The translations under genes were made by a program, and so were the position numbers. The notes beneath the pieces were generated by a model. It ran no database searches and was not told where the DNA came from. It was given only the letters and a program-made list of their open reading frames with translations. Below, piece after piece: positions 10,401 to 21,984 of a DNA stretch of 64,000 bases. The stretch's first letter is position 1; every line of letters starts with the position of its first letter. The DNA is from Luidia sarsii (taxonomy: Eukaryota; Echinodermata; Asteroidea; Paxillosida; Luidiidae): the NCBI GenBank assembly GCA_949987565.1, contig OX465120.1, positions 9,872,587-9,936,586 on the forward strand, given 5' to 3'.

Positions 10401-13400
10401 TGGTTTTTAATGTTATCTCTAACTATAGCTCTGCCGAACGCCATAGGCCGGCTGTTGCGTAACCCCATCTACATGTGTCTGAGTCTGAGCAACATGACGG
10501 AGATGGCGGTCATAGCCGGTCTGGTGTCCTTCTTCCCCAAGTATCTGGAGACGCAGTTTGGTCTGTCACCACCCGAGGCCAACTTCTTCATGGGTAAGTC
10601 TATGGCTCCTTGATACGAATCCACGGATCGGGCTCGAGCTCAGGCTTCGTCTCAGTCTGACAAGACCTGAAAATCCAGGTTGTGGTTTGACGTCGAAATT
10701 GAAGGTTTGTTGGCTTGATACAGATTATTCATCAGAAACTGGGGCCAAACGCCTGTTTCTATAATGCTTGTGACCTTATAACGGATTGGAGAAATACGAC
10801 TGAAACCCACTCCCGTACCTTAGTATTCATTTAGTAAACGGCTTATTTCTGTGCCAGTAAACTGTCATTATGTATACTGCCCTCAGCCGTCGTTCCCGTA
10901 CCAGCCGTGGCCCTGGGTTCTGTGGTGGGTGGCTTACTCGTCCGGCGACTCGGGCTGACGGCAGAGGGCGCTATCAAGCTTGCCCTCTCCTGCAGCGTCA
11001 TCTCCCTGGTGGGTCAGATAGCTCTGCTCGGCATTGGCTGTGATAACACTAGCGTGGCCGGCGTCGATGTCCCTTACATGGATAGCATGAGGTAGGTACC
11101 TCGTCATTCAAACAAGATCCCATTGGCGTTTCATAATAGTGCGCCCTCAAGAGTTTGCAAAGCGTTTGTCATTCTTTCCGGATGTGCACTGGGTCGGCAA
11201 AGTCAGCGCATTGTGATTGGCCAACGCATTACAAACTCTAGAGGGCGCACTGTAGAGAATTGCTATTATTACTGGGCCGGTTGCAGAACAATAAATCGAG
11301 CTCCTATTGAACACTGCACACAAACACTCACTTTCAAACCCAATTAATGCCACATTTAAAGCCAGATAATTTATGTTCCAAATCACACACGAAATGGAAG
11401 AGTGAACACCCAGATTGTCTTAAGCTTCATGTATTCTACAATAATATAAGTTGATTAGCCTAAAAAGACCCCTTATTAACCAAAAGTTGTGGGTCTACAC
11501 TTCATGATAATCAGCTCGGCGGAGCCATCTTGGATGGAATTAGTGTGCTGCAAGCATTACATTACAACCCTGCAACACTGTCTTCTAATACAGTTAAATG
11601 TTTGAATCACGCAGGATGGGTCAGATGCCGTACGTCAATCTCACCAGCGCATGTAACGTGGACTGCGTGTGCAACCCAATAGACCCGGACATTGTGTGTG
11701 GATCGGACGGCCTTACCTACTTCTCCGCCTGCCATGCAGGCTGCCAGCTAGACACTAATGGGGTGAGCCAATTGTTATTGTTCTAACAACTCAAAATTGT
11801 GACCCGGCACAGCATAATAAGGAATAACCCCACTTTTGAGATTTTGAGGTTTTCTAATGATGTGATAGATTATACCATTAGCTTTCAAATGATATCAAAA
11901 TATGATATCCTCTAATGCCTAAAATTTCCGAAAATACGAAAAAAGAAAATTGATTTGTAATCGATTTGTGAAGATACTTTAACTTCTGGTGTTGTTTACT
12001 CAAAACGTGTTTTGGTGGGATATACCTCATGTCGTTGTGCCGGGTCACAATTAGTCAACCAAAGGAAAAACTGACCGGGAACCGGAACAAATTGAGCAAA
12101 ACGAAAGTCCTTGTTCAGGCAAAGTTTTCTTTGCCAATTATTTCAATTGGTTCAAAAGTTCACAGTGAGTTTTGTTCCTTTGTTTGTTTGACTTGAATTG
12201 GAAAAGCTGCATCCACTTTGCGTGATCCCCGAGCAGCTGTAGCCAGGTTTACAGCCATTGGTTGTTTATATCTGAGCGAAAGCGGGGGTGTGATCCCTGG
12301 AGATATATGTGACCCGGCACAGCATAATGAGAAATAACCCTACTTTTGAGATTTTGAGGTTTTCTAATGATGTGAAAGAGCATACATTAGCTTTCAAATG
12401 ATATCAATATATAATATCCTCTAATACTTAAAATTTCCGAAAATACAAAAAAAAAAAATTGTATTTGTAATCGAATTGTGAAGATACTTTAACTTCAGGC
12501 GTTGTTAACTCTAAAAGTGTTTTGGTGGGATATTCCTCATGTCGTTGTACCGGGTCACATATGGCAGTTATTGGTTGAATTGCTTCTGACTGGCTCCTCC
12601 ACCCCGGCAAAGACTAGCTGACTATTATGTCCCTGTCATTCTGCCTTTGAGAAAGGTCCTGGCATGATCGGAACATCGGGCCCTCTGAATCTTGGAGATG
12701 TGCATTAAGTCGGTAAACAGTTTGCCAACATGTGTTACGAGTGTCATTACGAGCCTGCGTCCCATGCGTGCTTATCCGATAGACGTACGCCAATTGCTCC
12801 TGTGTGCACGATCCGGCCGATGAGGGCGGTGTTAAAGGCGGATCGGTCGTGCCCGGGTCGTGCCCTATGAAGAGCTGCAGCACGCTGGCCCCATTCCTTG
12901 TCATCATGTTCATCATCGCTCTGTCCAGTAGCTGCGAGGAAATACCACAGCTCATGGTTCAGATGAGGTAAAGTCACAAGCCCGTTATGCTGTAACGCCT
13001 ATGGGGAAGCTACAATTTAATTCAAGGCTCTCCACAACACATTATAAGTGATGATATTCAGTGGAAGGTTTGCGGTGACACCATGTAGCACTTCCCTTTC
13101 GAGTGAGAAGGAGTGTGGCTCTGAAAAGAGAGAGTTACCGGCTCTTTTCAGAGCCACACTACTTCTCGAAAGGGAAGTATTATAGACTGTGTCACCGCAA
13201 ACCTTCCCCTTAGTATTTCCACCATGCAAACCTTCAAGTCTTATCGACATTCTCCCTGATGCAAACAGTTACCGGCTCCTTTCAGTGCCACACTCCTTCT
13301 TGAAAGAGAAGTGCTACATGATGTCACCGAAAACCTTCCACATAGTATTTCCACCATGCAAACCTTCAAGTCTTATCGACATTCTCCCTGATGCAAACAG

Positions 13401-14963
13401 TTACCGGCTCCTTTCAGAGCCACACTCCTTCTTGATAGAGAAGTGCTACATGGTGTCACCGCAAACCTTCCACATAGTATTTCTAGTATTTCCACCATGC
13501 AAATTACCTTCAACTGAGTCTTATCTAATGATAGCCGGGACCCAGCAGTCTCCTGACGACGGGCAGAGTACACACACATCGGAATCTGTATCCTTGTGGA
13601 GATATGGCTTTGTTCTCTTGCGCTAACCTCTAACACAACCGAGTGAGAAACAATGTTTTAAATATGTTCCTGTTTCAACCACATTCACTTTCCTGGGTCG
13701 AAATTGGACCATAATGATATTTATTTATGTCCCTTGAACTTCAACTTGCGACGGATACCCATCAAACATTTCCCCTTTTTGAGTTATGCCCAAATACCAG
13801 TTTCGTGAAAACCTTGTGGACACCTATACACCTTTAGGATTTCCCTGTGGAGACCTATTCAACCTACTGTCCTAGGTCTCCACAAGGCACTAGATTCGCG
13901 CCCACAGACTGCCTGAATTGTTGGCATACCGACTCGTCTCAGAGACCCGCTTCATCTCGAAAAAGATGTCACATGGCTTCACCACAGACTGTCCACTTTG
14001 TGGCTCCACGTACCACGCAAATCTTCGAATCTTAGGTCGTGTCAGAAACGGGCTCCCAGAGCTACGGCTAGGGCTATTGTCTTCGCATCTCCGTGTATTT
14101 CCAATAGGGGGAAGACCTAAACCTAGCTCTAGACGCCCGTTTCGGACACGGCCTTATATTAAATTGTGTCTTCCATTCTTCATTCGTTGCATCATGTTCG
14201 TCTCCATTTTCTTACCATAGATGTGTCAAGAAGAACGACAAGTCCCTTTCCCTGGGTCTCCGCCATGCCTTCTCGCGGATATTCGGTGAGTAGACCTGAT
14301 CTGTCTGGCGCCCGCTATTGACCGTGTCTATAGGCTATACAAATACATAATGTGTGGTGATAACTATCGTAACTATGTCTATGGCCGTTGACGAAATAAC
14401 GGCTTAGGCTTCGGCTCAGGCTTCATCTCCGTCTGAATCCAACTTGTGGTTTCTCGGCGAAATTGAAGCTCTGTTGGATTGATGAGTACAAGGCATAAGT
14501 CGCCCAACACTTGTTGCTCGGTGCCTGTGGGGTTATAACGGGTTAGAGAAATATGACCAAAGCCTAAGCCCGAGCATTAGCCTTCAATTCGTAATTTTAA
14601 TTTTTCTAAATGCCTCCCGGTATCCTAGGTAACATCCCAGCTCCGTTGTACTACGGCGTGGCCATCGACGCCACTTGCCGCTTCTGGCAGCAATTCTGCG
14701 GCGTGGCCGGTGAGTGCTGGGCCTACAACTTGCCGGACTTCCGCCACGCCTACATGGGGCTGACCGTGTGCCTCAAGGCGCTCAGCGCCGTCTCCTACGC
14801 CGTCACCTGGGCGCTGCTCAGGCGGCGGGCGCGCGGTGGCGGAGCCGGGGCCGGCGCGTCGAACGGCGGGCCCGCGGCGCTGCCGCCCGGTGAGCCCGCC
14901 GAGTCCACGGAGAACGGCGGACCGACGGGCGCCCCCGAGACCGAAGCCATGTCACCGGTTTGA
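7420..14963 (+). CDS. Solute carrier organic anion transporter (OATP/SLCO family), complete, 9 exons
   Basis: Coding exons: 7420-8194, 8759-8868, 9605-9860, 10429-10593, 10887-11091, 11615-11762, 12783-12967, 14221-14285, 14629-14963. All junctions are GT/AG and in phase, giving 747 aa. OATPs are 12-TM plasma-membrane uniporters or exchangers of amphipathic organic anions (family knowledge). Visible hallmarks are TM1 at about residues 65-91, the GFGWTPVMPLSMSYIDD block (231-247), and the OATP signature at 300-311 reading DNLWVGAWWLGL, where the usual Arg of the D-x-RW motif is Leu. LLRNPIYMCLSL follows (exon 4). A Kazal-like Cys-rich extracellular loop begins in exon 6 (Cys at about 517, 521, 523, 532, 543, 547) and continues into exon 7 (NCSC). 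The last exon carries the family's final Cys pair and a Gly/Ala-rich tail. The N-terminus has three near-identical 8-residue repeats (PNGGQEGA type) encoded by a 24-bp GC-rich repeat. The first exon is much more GC-rich than the introns. The exact SLCO subfamily is not resolved. Substrates are unknown. Confidence 0.93.
8215..8295. repeat. Short palindromic repeat (ggtctccacaagg family)
   Basis: cttgtggagaccc at the left and ggtctccacaag at the right enclose aataggtctccatagag and aaaggtgtatag. Related copies are at about 13808-13886 and 54060-54130. It lies just inside SLCO intron 1. Confidence 0.6.
8400..8625. repeat. GTGTCACCGCAAACC interspersed repeat
   Basis: The module order is: a cctgacgatggg box, then cccgaaacgttgag, then the hairpin ggctcttttcagagcc, then ccttgaaagagaag, then gtgtcaccgcaaacctt. 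It lies in SLCO intron 1. Related copies are at 8930, 13045, 26870, 47400, 53700 and 61320. Confidence 0.75.
8925..9275. repeat. GTGTCACCGCAAACC repeats, two inverted units
   Basis: Minus-orientation units with ggtttgcggtgacac at about 8958 and 9100 are followed by a plus-orientation unit with cctgaaacgttgagttaccg at about 9190-9212 and gtgtcaccgcaaacctt at 9254. The whole is a foldback inside SLCO intron 2. Confidence 0.75.
9985..10150 (-). repeat. tRNA-derived SINE, minus orientation
   Basis: On the minus strand the sequence reads gctggatagctcagatgg (A-box-like), then about 30 bases, then ggtctcgggttcaagtccc (B-box GGTTCAAGTCC), then gtcaagtcaaagttttattt. This is a tRNA-related head with a conserved non-tRNA body ending in cccaccccggcaaag. 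It lies in SLCO intron 3. Similar copies are at 26555, 46190, 46630, 49990, 57885 and 58050. Confidence 0.8.
10610..10860 (+). repeat. Dispersed repeat carrying ggcttcgtctcagtctg / cgaagcc words
   Basis: The unit runs ggctcgagctcaggcttcg, caaacctgaaaat/caggttgtggtttg, ggtttgttggcttgata, aactggggccaaacgcctgt, then ttataacggatt. Similar units are at 14390-14590, 30455-30705 and 37230-37480, and diverged ones at 17640, 43120 and 62590-63000. It sits in SLCO intron 4. Confidence 0.65.
11138..11255. repeat. Small inverted-repeat element (gtgcgccctc... gagggcgcac)
   Basis: The left end gtgcgccctcaagagtttgc and the right end gcattacaaactctagaggg are inverted repeats. A larger relative with the same ends lies at 15047-15342. 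It is intronic in SLCO. Confidence 0.65.
11799..12048. mobile_element. GTGACCCGGCAC MITE copy B, TSD AATT
   Basis: This 250-bp element has GTGACCCGGCAC/GTGCCGGGTCAC ends. Its flanks are AATT at 11795-11798 and 12049-12052. It lies in SLCO intron 6. Confidence 0.88.
12309..12558. mobile_element. GTGACCCGGCAC MITE copy C, TSD ATAT
   Basis: This 250-bp element is in the same intron as copy B, only 260 bp away. Flanks are ATAT at 12305-12308 and 12559-12562. The internal sequence matches copies A, B and D closely, including ttttggtgggatattcctca near one end. Confidence 0.88.
13045..13580. repeat. Cluster of four GTGTCACCGCAAACC repeat units
   Basis: One minus unit (ggtttgcggtgacaccatg near 13066) is followed head-to-head by three plus units (gtgtcaccgcaaacctt near 13189, a variant near 13323 and another near 13455) separated by cttatcgacattctccctga. 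The last unit is preceded or followed by cctgacgacgggcagag near 13552. It lies in SLCO intron 7. Confidence 0.75.
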
Positions 14964-15046
14964 GTGCGTCAATGATCATCCCGAGACGCCACACGCTCTG
15001 ATGAAGTCTCAGTGGGGCTAAAGTGATACAACGTAGGCCTACTCAA

Positions 15047-15342
15047 AAGTGCGCCCTCAAGAGTTTGCAACGCGTTGGCCGATCCGACAAACGTGGAATC
15101 TGTCGACCTTATTAAGCCCATTCCCAGCCCTAAGCCCTTTTGGAATGTTACACTGCATTAGGAAAAAAGAACCCAACGCTTGAACTTCAAGAAAGAACTC
15201 CAACCTGATTTTTCAGCTTTTGGTAAACAGAGACGGAGCTGGAGCCGAAGCCTAAGCCGGGTTTTGGAAAAGGGCCCTAATGCACGTCTGGAAATGCTGC
15301 AATGTTATTGGCCAACGCATTGCAAACTCTTGAGGGCGCACT
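15047..15342. repeat. Inverted-repeat element with gtgcgccctcaagag ends, containing another repeat
   Basis: The left end gtgcgccctcaagagtttgc at 15050 and the right end gcaaactcttgagggcgcac near 15320 are inverted. The interior contains the ccgaagcctaagcc/cagcttttggtaaacagag dispersed repeat, so this looks like a nested insertion. It starts about 85 bp after the SLCO stop codon and may overlap its 3' UTR. Confidence 0.6.
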
Positions 15343-15639
15343 GTTGTGCATCTCCCGTATTGGTTCCAACTCTAGCCAGTCTTCGAGATGAAAAAGCACG
15401 TGTACATGCATCATACCTATATCTACATTTACAGAGGCCCACTGTGCCTCGTGCCTCGTGACTCTGTGCCATTTGACATACCAAACATCTAAGCTGAATT
15501 TTCTTTGCGTTGTATATAAGGCCTTTTTCTAAGATATTGTACTTTGCTTTCGAGAAGCTCAATTCTTTGTCTTTCTTTATGAAAAGAAGTACATGAAGAT
15601 GTATAGTAACATTGTATAAATAGCGGCCGTTAGAGTTAG

Positions 15640-16055
15640 GGGTCAAAAAGACCATGCGTTATTTTCACGAGTTAAAACCACAAAATTGCATTATCTGACG
15701 ACCTTATTATACGGAGAGTGAATACCACAAACATTATTAATAGTAATGGGTTATTTTCAGGTGTTAAAACCACAAAATTGCATTATCTGACGACCTTATT
15801 ATACTGAGAGTGGATACCACAAACATTATTAATAGTAATGGGTTATTTTCAGGTGTTAAAACCACAAAATAGCATTACCTGACGACAATTGTACGCAGAG
15901 TGAATCACACAAACATTATTAGTATTGGGTTATTTTCACGTGTTAAAACCACAAAATTGCATCACCTGACGACCTTGTTAAATGGTGAGTTAATTTAACA
16001 CGAACATTATTAGTAATGGGTTATTTTCACGTGTTAAAACCACAAATTGAATTAC
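15640..16055 (+). repeat. Tandem array, ~90-100 bp unit, about 4-5 copies
   Basis: Each unit contains ttattttcacgtgttaaaac, cacaaaattgcatta, ctgacgacc and cacaaacattattag, repeating at about 15655, 15748, 15838, 15925 and 16018. Copies differ by point changes and small deletions. Confidence 0.8.
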
Positions 16056-16074
16056 CTGCCCAGCAAACATTAGT

Positions 16075-16650
16075 AAGGGTACTGGGCCAGTGTTGGCCCG
16101 GTATCGGTTTTGAGGTACAACAGAAGCGGCCCATTGCGGCTGGCTGCCAGAATCGGCCCCCTTATAGGCTTGCACAGAGGCGCTGTACTGGGCCAGTACA
16201 TGTTGCCATAACTAAACCGATACACAACCGGAAGTGGACCGATTCTAGGCATTACATGATGCCAGAATTGCGGGCCCATTATTGGGCCAGTATATGAAAC
16301 CAGAAATGGGCCATTATCGTTTCGCCTGAACTGGCCCATTTAGTGCTGGCTGCCAGAATCGGCCCCCTAAGGCTTGCACAGAGGCGCCGGTACTGGGCCA
16401 GTACATTATGTTGCCATAACTAAACCGGTAGTATACAACCGGAAGTGGGCCGATTCTGGGCCATAACATGATGCCAGAATAGGCCCATTATTGGGCCAGT
16501 AATGGGCCAGTACATAATGTACGTTGCCATAACTAAACCAGAATAAAACTGGTGCCACGATATGGTCCAATATTGGGCCAGTATTAATATTCAAACCGGG
16601 CCAGTATATATAATTATAGAATACCAGAACTTGGCCATTGCCCAAGTCCG
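16075..16650 (+). repeat. Degenerate tandem repeat built on tgggccagta
   Basis: The decamer tgggccagta and variants (gggccagtgttgg, ggcccattattgggccagta) recur many times within larger units that include ggctggctgccagaatcggc at about 16138 and 16345, and ttgccataactaaacc at about 16203, 16411 and 16524. No coding potential was recognised. Confidence 0.75.
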
Positions 16651-18085
16651 GTAGCCTTAGCTGAAGATATGGGATCGGGGGTGGATTTCACAAGGCCTTA
16701 CGGTGTATCGTAACTCAACTCACGATGGATAATTAACCCACCGTAAGTTGTGATAGGCCGTATGGTTTCTGTGCGTCGCTCTGATCGTCTTGCGTTTGAT
16801 CGTAAGTTACGACGAGTTTTGGTGAAATCGACGCCAGGCCGGCCGTTATAATTGCTGCAACTAAACAATTTCACCAAAACTTGAACAATGCTGCTTGCCT
16901 AAATCAACCCACAAAGGCAATAAAAGTTAGCACTACGTGTGGCACATGGAGTCATGAGTGACAGAATATGTCGACAAGTGCATGAGCATAATTCTGTTTA
17001 GTCCATATAATATTAATAAATTGGACAAAATGTTAAATAAAAGGCTATTATATTTTGTTCTGACACACATTACAAGTTCTGTCTTTATTTCTGTATCCAA
17101 ATTGGGTGTAATTATAAGCACGGGAAAGAGGTCCCTATTTGAAATTTTATATCAAGATTTATCTTTAATTTTTTTGACAATAAAACTGACGTGGACCAGG
17201 CAGGACTTCAAGTTGAACTAGAGACCTGTATGTTAACAGGTTCATGTACCAGTACGTACCATAAAATAATTATTATCTGAGCCGTCCATCCCTTCGATCA
17301 TCGATGTAAGCCAGAGACAGTACAGTAATTAATAATATTGCACTTCATGTGAAAACCTGGGACATAATTATGTGCATTCTGTACATCTTTCACGTGAAGT
17401 GCATTTTTGTGCTGTAGGGATATCTATAGAGGATTATAATATATTTTATGGAGATTTCCAAATGCACGTATAGGCTAGACTTATGAAATACCAACGTATA
17501 ATTATACGTTGGCCCGATTCAGGCCAGATCTGTACCGTCTTGCCGTCATGGCATGCCATCAATTGCCCGAGCCTGAGCGTCGACTTCAACGCTGCCAGTC
17601 ACGGACGTAATAATTCATTAATTGTATTATATTCACGTCCGTTACGAAAGGCTTAGGCTTGGGCTTATAGACTTATATGATCACATTAATTAATTTTTGT
17701 TTTTATCTTACTCGTTGTAATATCACAGGCATCTAAAAACAAAGCATTTGCCCCCAGATTCTTGGTGATTACTCTGCACCTATAAATCAAGCCAACAAAC
17801 CCTTCAAATTCGGAAACAAATCACGACCTGTATTTTCAGGTTTTGACAGACGGAGAGCCTATAGTATAATACTTTTCTTTTCGTAAACGACCTATACGAG
17901 ACAGGTGTACCAGTCTATCAAATTCCAACACGGGCGCTGCTTACCAGCTGGGCCCAAAACAGCGGACTCTTTTTTTCTTTTCTTTTTAAGAAAGAGGGGT
18001 GGGGACCACGGACGTACGGTTTTTTATATTATGTGGTGGGGACTGGTAATAGTACTAATAGTACCTGAATATCGGTGAATACTTA
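16650..18085. other. Intergenic AT-rich spacer
   Basis: This holds a small acgtgaagtgca / tgcacttcatgtga inverted pair (about 17340-17402) and a cgtataattatacg palindrome near 17493. A diverged copy of the dispersed cgaagcc-type repeat lies at about 17640-17890. No gene was seen. Confidence 0.45.
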
Positions 18086-18238
18086 ATGAGGCCATCGGGG
18101 GGCGTGTTCGCGTGGCGGCTGCTGTGGAGAGGCAGCAGGTGCGGGCTGCCGCGTTGCATATGTTGGCACGGGACGGACTCATCTCCCCTCCAAAACCGGC
18201 CCAGAAATCGCCCCTTTCCGGCCAGAACCCGGACCACG

Positions 18239-18252
18239 ATGGCTTCGGCGAG
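18239..18252 (+). CDS. First coding exon of the Ldh2-type gene (14 nt)
   Basis: ATG GCT TCG GCG AG is followed by the consensus donor GTGAGT. The trailing AG joins the T at 20101 to give Ser, and the frame continues into [11 protein letters not shown]. The region between 20045 and 20101 in the same frame has no ATG before a stop, so an upstream exon is required. This is the best candidate, about 1.85 kb away. Confidence 0.72.
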
Positions 18253-21200
18253 GTGAGTTGGGGCACGTTCGCTACACTAGGCCCATTTCGTGAACTCGAG
18301 GGGGGGAAAAGGCCACAATAACACCCCAAAATGATCACTTTTTTGGGGGCGTTAGCGGAGGGCTGAGCATGGGCTGAGCAATCAGCTGTGGGTTCGGGCA
18401 CAAACTCGATATTTGGACTTCAGTTTTCGGTGAAGGCATTCGACTTTCACGTTGAGGTTGGCCTTCCGGGGTTTTTTTCTCTAGAGACTGAGTAAGCTTA
18501 CTAACTATCCATCCATGATGCTGGACAATGACCCTGGTGAATAGTAATACCAATCCAAGTTGTTATTGTTAATAGTAAATAATACTGACCTCGGAATATT
18601 ATGGATATGTGCTTCCAGCAATAACAGTTGACAGGATCTAATTCTAAGCCTGTTTACGGGTCTGTGAGTTTGAATGGCACACTGACAATGTAAAATACTA
18701 AGTAGCCCTGGCTGGGTGGTAGTCCGAGTAACTTGGACCCAATAATAAGTCACCCATTTTTAATCAAATTTTGAAATATTGAGGGACGGGTGACTGTAGG
18801 GTCCAAGCACAGTGGCTATGAAATGTGGTAATGTCATAGTCCGAGTAACTTGGACCCGACAATTCACCCTTTTTTATCGAATTTTGAATTTTTGAGTCAC
18901 CCGAATCTCAAAATTTCAAAATTTGATAAAAAAAAGGGTGACTTGTGGGGTCCAAGTTACTCGGACTAGTAGTACTAGTAGTAATTTATGTCATCTTTGA
19001 AAAATACCCCGACCGAAATCCCCAGATTTACCCCCCAAAACACTTGTGAAACTGTCCCATGCGCCCATTGAGGATTCAGTGAGAATTACAGATTTTAATA
19101 CTGGTCATTTTGTTTTACTCACGTTTGGGAAAAGGGCGAAATTTCCCCTCAGTTGACCGAGAACGGGTCGACGAGCCGAGTTGGGGTGGCCATCTTGGAT
19201 TTGAAACTGGATGACGTCACCAGGTCCGGGTGCGGAGTGGTCTGCAGAAGTGAGTGCGCGCTCTTGCACGCCTTGAGTCCGCGAATCGCACTGCGCGTGC
19301 ACTTCTGCAGACCACTCCGCACCCGGACCTGGTGACGTCATCCAGTTTCAAAACCAAGATGGCCACCCCAACTCGGCTCGTCGACCCGTTCTCGGTCAAC
19401 CATGTCAATCGAGGGGAAATTTCGCCCTTTTTCCCAAACGTGAGTAAAACAAAATGACCAGTATTGAAATCTGTAATTCTCACTGAATCCTCAATTGGTG
19501 CATGGGACGGTTACACGGGTGTTTTGGGGGGTAAATCTGGGGATTTCGGTCGGGGTTATTTTTCAAAGATGACATTACCACATTTCATAGTCACTGTGCT
19601 TGGACCATACAGTCACCCGTCCCTCAAAATTTCAAAACTCGATAAAAAAGGGTGACTTGTCGGGTCTGGGTTACACAGTGTCTATCAGGCATGCAACTTT
19701 TCCGGGGATCCGCGGATTTCCGCATTTACAATAAAAAATAAAAAAAACTTCTCCTCTAACTATTATTTAAAACACATGCTGAGATCAGGTTAAAAACTCA
19801 AGATGTTTACTTTTCATTTTGTGTAAACAAAGATTAAATTTTCTGGGTGTATGCCTTGAAAAAGGTTAAAATCTGTCACTCAGCTTAAAGTCATAAGTGG
19901 TCCAAAACTGCTCAGAATGCACCACAGAGCATCTAGAATCCAAACCCCACGCCGTAAGGGCTTCGTGCTTTGCGCTCGCAGTTTCATTCGGACATTTTCC
20001 TCTTTTTTTTTTTACAATTCAAGAGTTGCATGCCTGGTCTATAGAACGGTTACCCCGGTGCTAAGACGAGGGGGGTCTCTTGGGTTTGTGTCTCTGGCAG
20101 TGAGTACTCCCTGGTGCCCCTGGAGGAGGCGGGGTCCTTCATGGAGCGTTGCATGGTTGCCGTGGGCGCCAACCCCACCCACGCCCGGGACCTGAGAGAG
20201 GTCCTGGTCTCTGCCGACTACCGCGGTCACTTCAGCCACGGAATGAACAGGCTGGGTAAGTTGAGTGGGGCTTTCACACCAGAGATGAAACCCCCGGGGG
20301 GTTTTCTTTTAAAAAAAAAATCCCTGGGAAGAAATCCCCGGGGATAAGCTTTTCCCTGGGGATTTTTTGTTTTACCCCGTCCCTCTGAGCACTCTTACCA
20401 TCCGATCTGCCACCTCCCACTGCGGCAGAGACTACATGTAGTTGACTACTGGTATGTGGATAGCTCAGATGGTAAGGTCTCTGCAGCCGATTTCAAGAAA
20501 GGTTGCGTAAGTTACGCAACGTACAAATGTTGCGTAAGTCTTGTGCCACAATGGCTCTTTTGTGCACTATTTAGAAAGGGCAGCAAAATGTTGCGTAAGT
20601 TACGCAACATTTGAAGTTTCGTGAAATCGGCTGCTGGGTCTCCACTCCATGGCCCCAGTTCAGTCAATTTGTTTTGGTTTGCCATTTTTCAAAAGTTGTT
20701 TTGATTCTGATTGAGGTTCTGCAGGGATCACACCATCGTGTCTGTGATTACTTTTTGGCTCAAGATTCCTATTTAAATAGATGCTATTGATTTCTCTTCT
20801 ATTTTTTTTTTTTTCTTTCTTTGAGTAAAGTCCAGCTAGTGGAACAGCTTCTCCTGTGTACAATATGTAACTGGCTGTGAAAAAAAATAAAATATTAAGT
20901 CGTGAAGCTCACAAAATGCGATATTTTTGTGTTTATTGACAGAAATTAACGGTTCCTCCAACCATGCCAACTGATTATGAAAGAATGTAAACCAACCGTA
21001 TCGAATCGTCAAAAAACAAGAAATAAGAAATGTTAAGAAAAAAAAAACACCCCATTGGGTGAAACAGCCGATTACGCCAAAAAGCATGGCTCGATTTTAG
21101 GGCCTTTTTTGCAGTGTCATCAGTCACATGATAGAAGGGAATTCAAGATGGCGTCATTGTGCTCTCAGTCTTTACAAGACTAAACCCTTAAATATTTGCA

Positions 21201-21951
21201 GCTTACTTGTATTTTGTTTTCTTCCCCCCTCCCCCCTTCTTTTTAAAGCGATGTACGTGGAAGATATCAAGACGGGGAACACGGCCAAGGACGGGGAGCC
21301 GGCCGTCCTGAAGGAGATGGCCGGAACGGCCTGGGTGGACGGCCAGAACGTCCTGGGGCCAGTGGTCGGCCGCTTCTGCACGGACCTGGCCATCCGCAAG
21401 GCCAAGGAGACGGGGATCGGCATGGTGACCGCCAAAGGTGAGCGGTAACTGACTTTCTTGGTCTCTGTATGTTGCTGTCTGTCTCTCCCTGGCTCTCTGT
21501 ATGTCTCTCTCTCTCCTTGCTCTGCCTTGCTCTCTCTCTCTCCCGCTCTGTCTCTCTTTGTCTCTCTCCCCTTCTGTGTCCTTTGGTCGCTCTGTCTCCC
21601 TGTCTCTCTCTCTCCCTCTGTCTCTCTTTGTCTCTCTCCCCTTCTGTGTCCTTTGGTCGCTCTGTCTCCCTGTCTCTCTCTCCGTCTGTATCTCTTTGTC
21701 TCTCTCCCTTTCTTTGTCCTTTGGTCACTCTGTCTCCCTGTCTCTCTCTCTCCGTCTGTCTCTCTTTGTCTCTCTCCCCTTCTGTGGCCTTTGGTCGCTC
21801 TGTCTCCCTGTCTCTCTCTCTCCCTCTGTCTCTCTTTGTCTCTCTCCCCTTCTGTGTCCTTTGGTCGCTCTGTCTCCCTGTTTCTCTCTCTCTCTCCCTC
21901 TGTCTGTCTTTGTCTCTCTCCCCTTCTGTGGCCTTTGGTCGCTCTGTCTCC

Positions 21952-21984
<33 letters not shown>

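Noticed and set aside
18024..18401. 125-codon minus-strand frame over the same GC-rich patch as Ldh2 exon 1
   Set aside because: It is antisense to a well-placed first exon with a consensus donor. The translated sequence is Pro/Ser/Ala low-complexity with no family match I can recognise.
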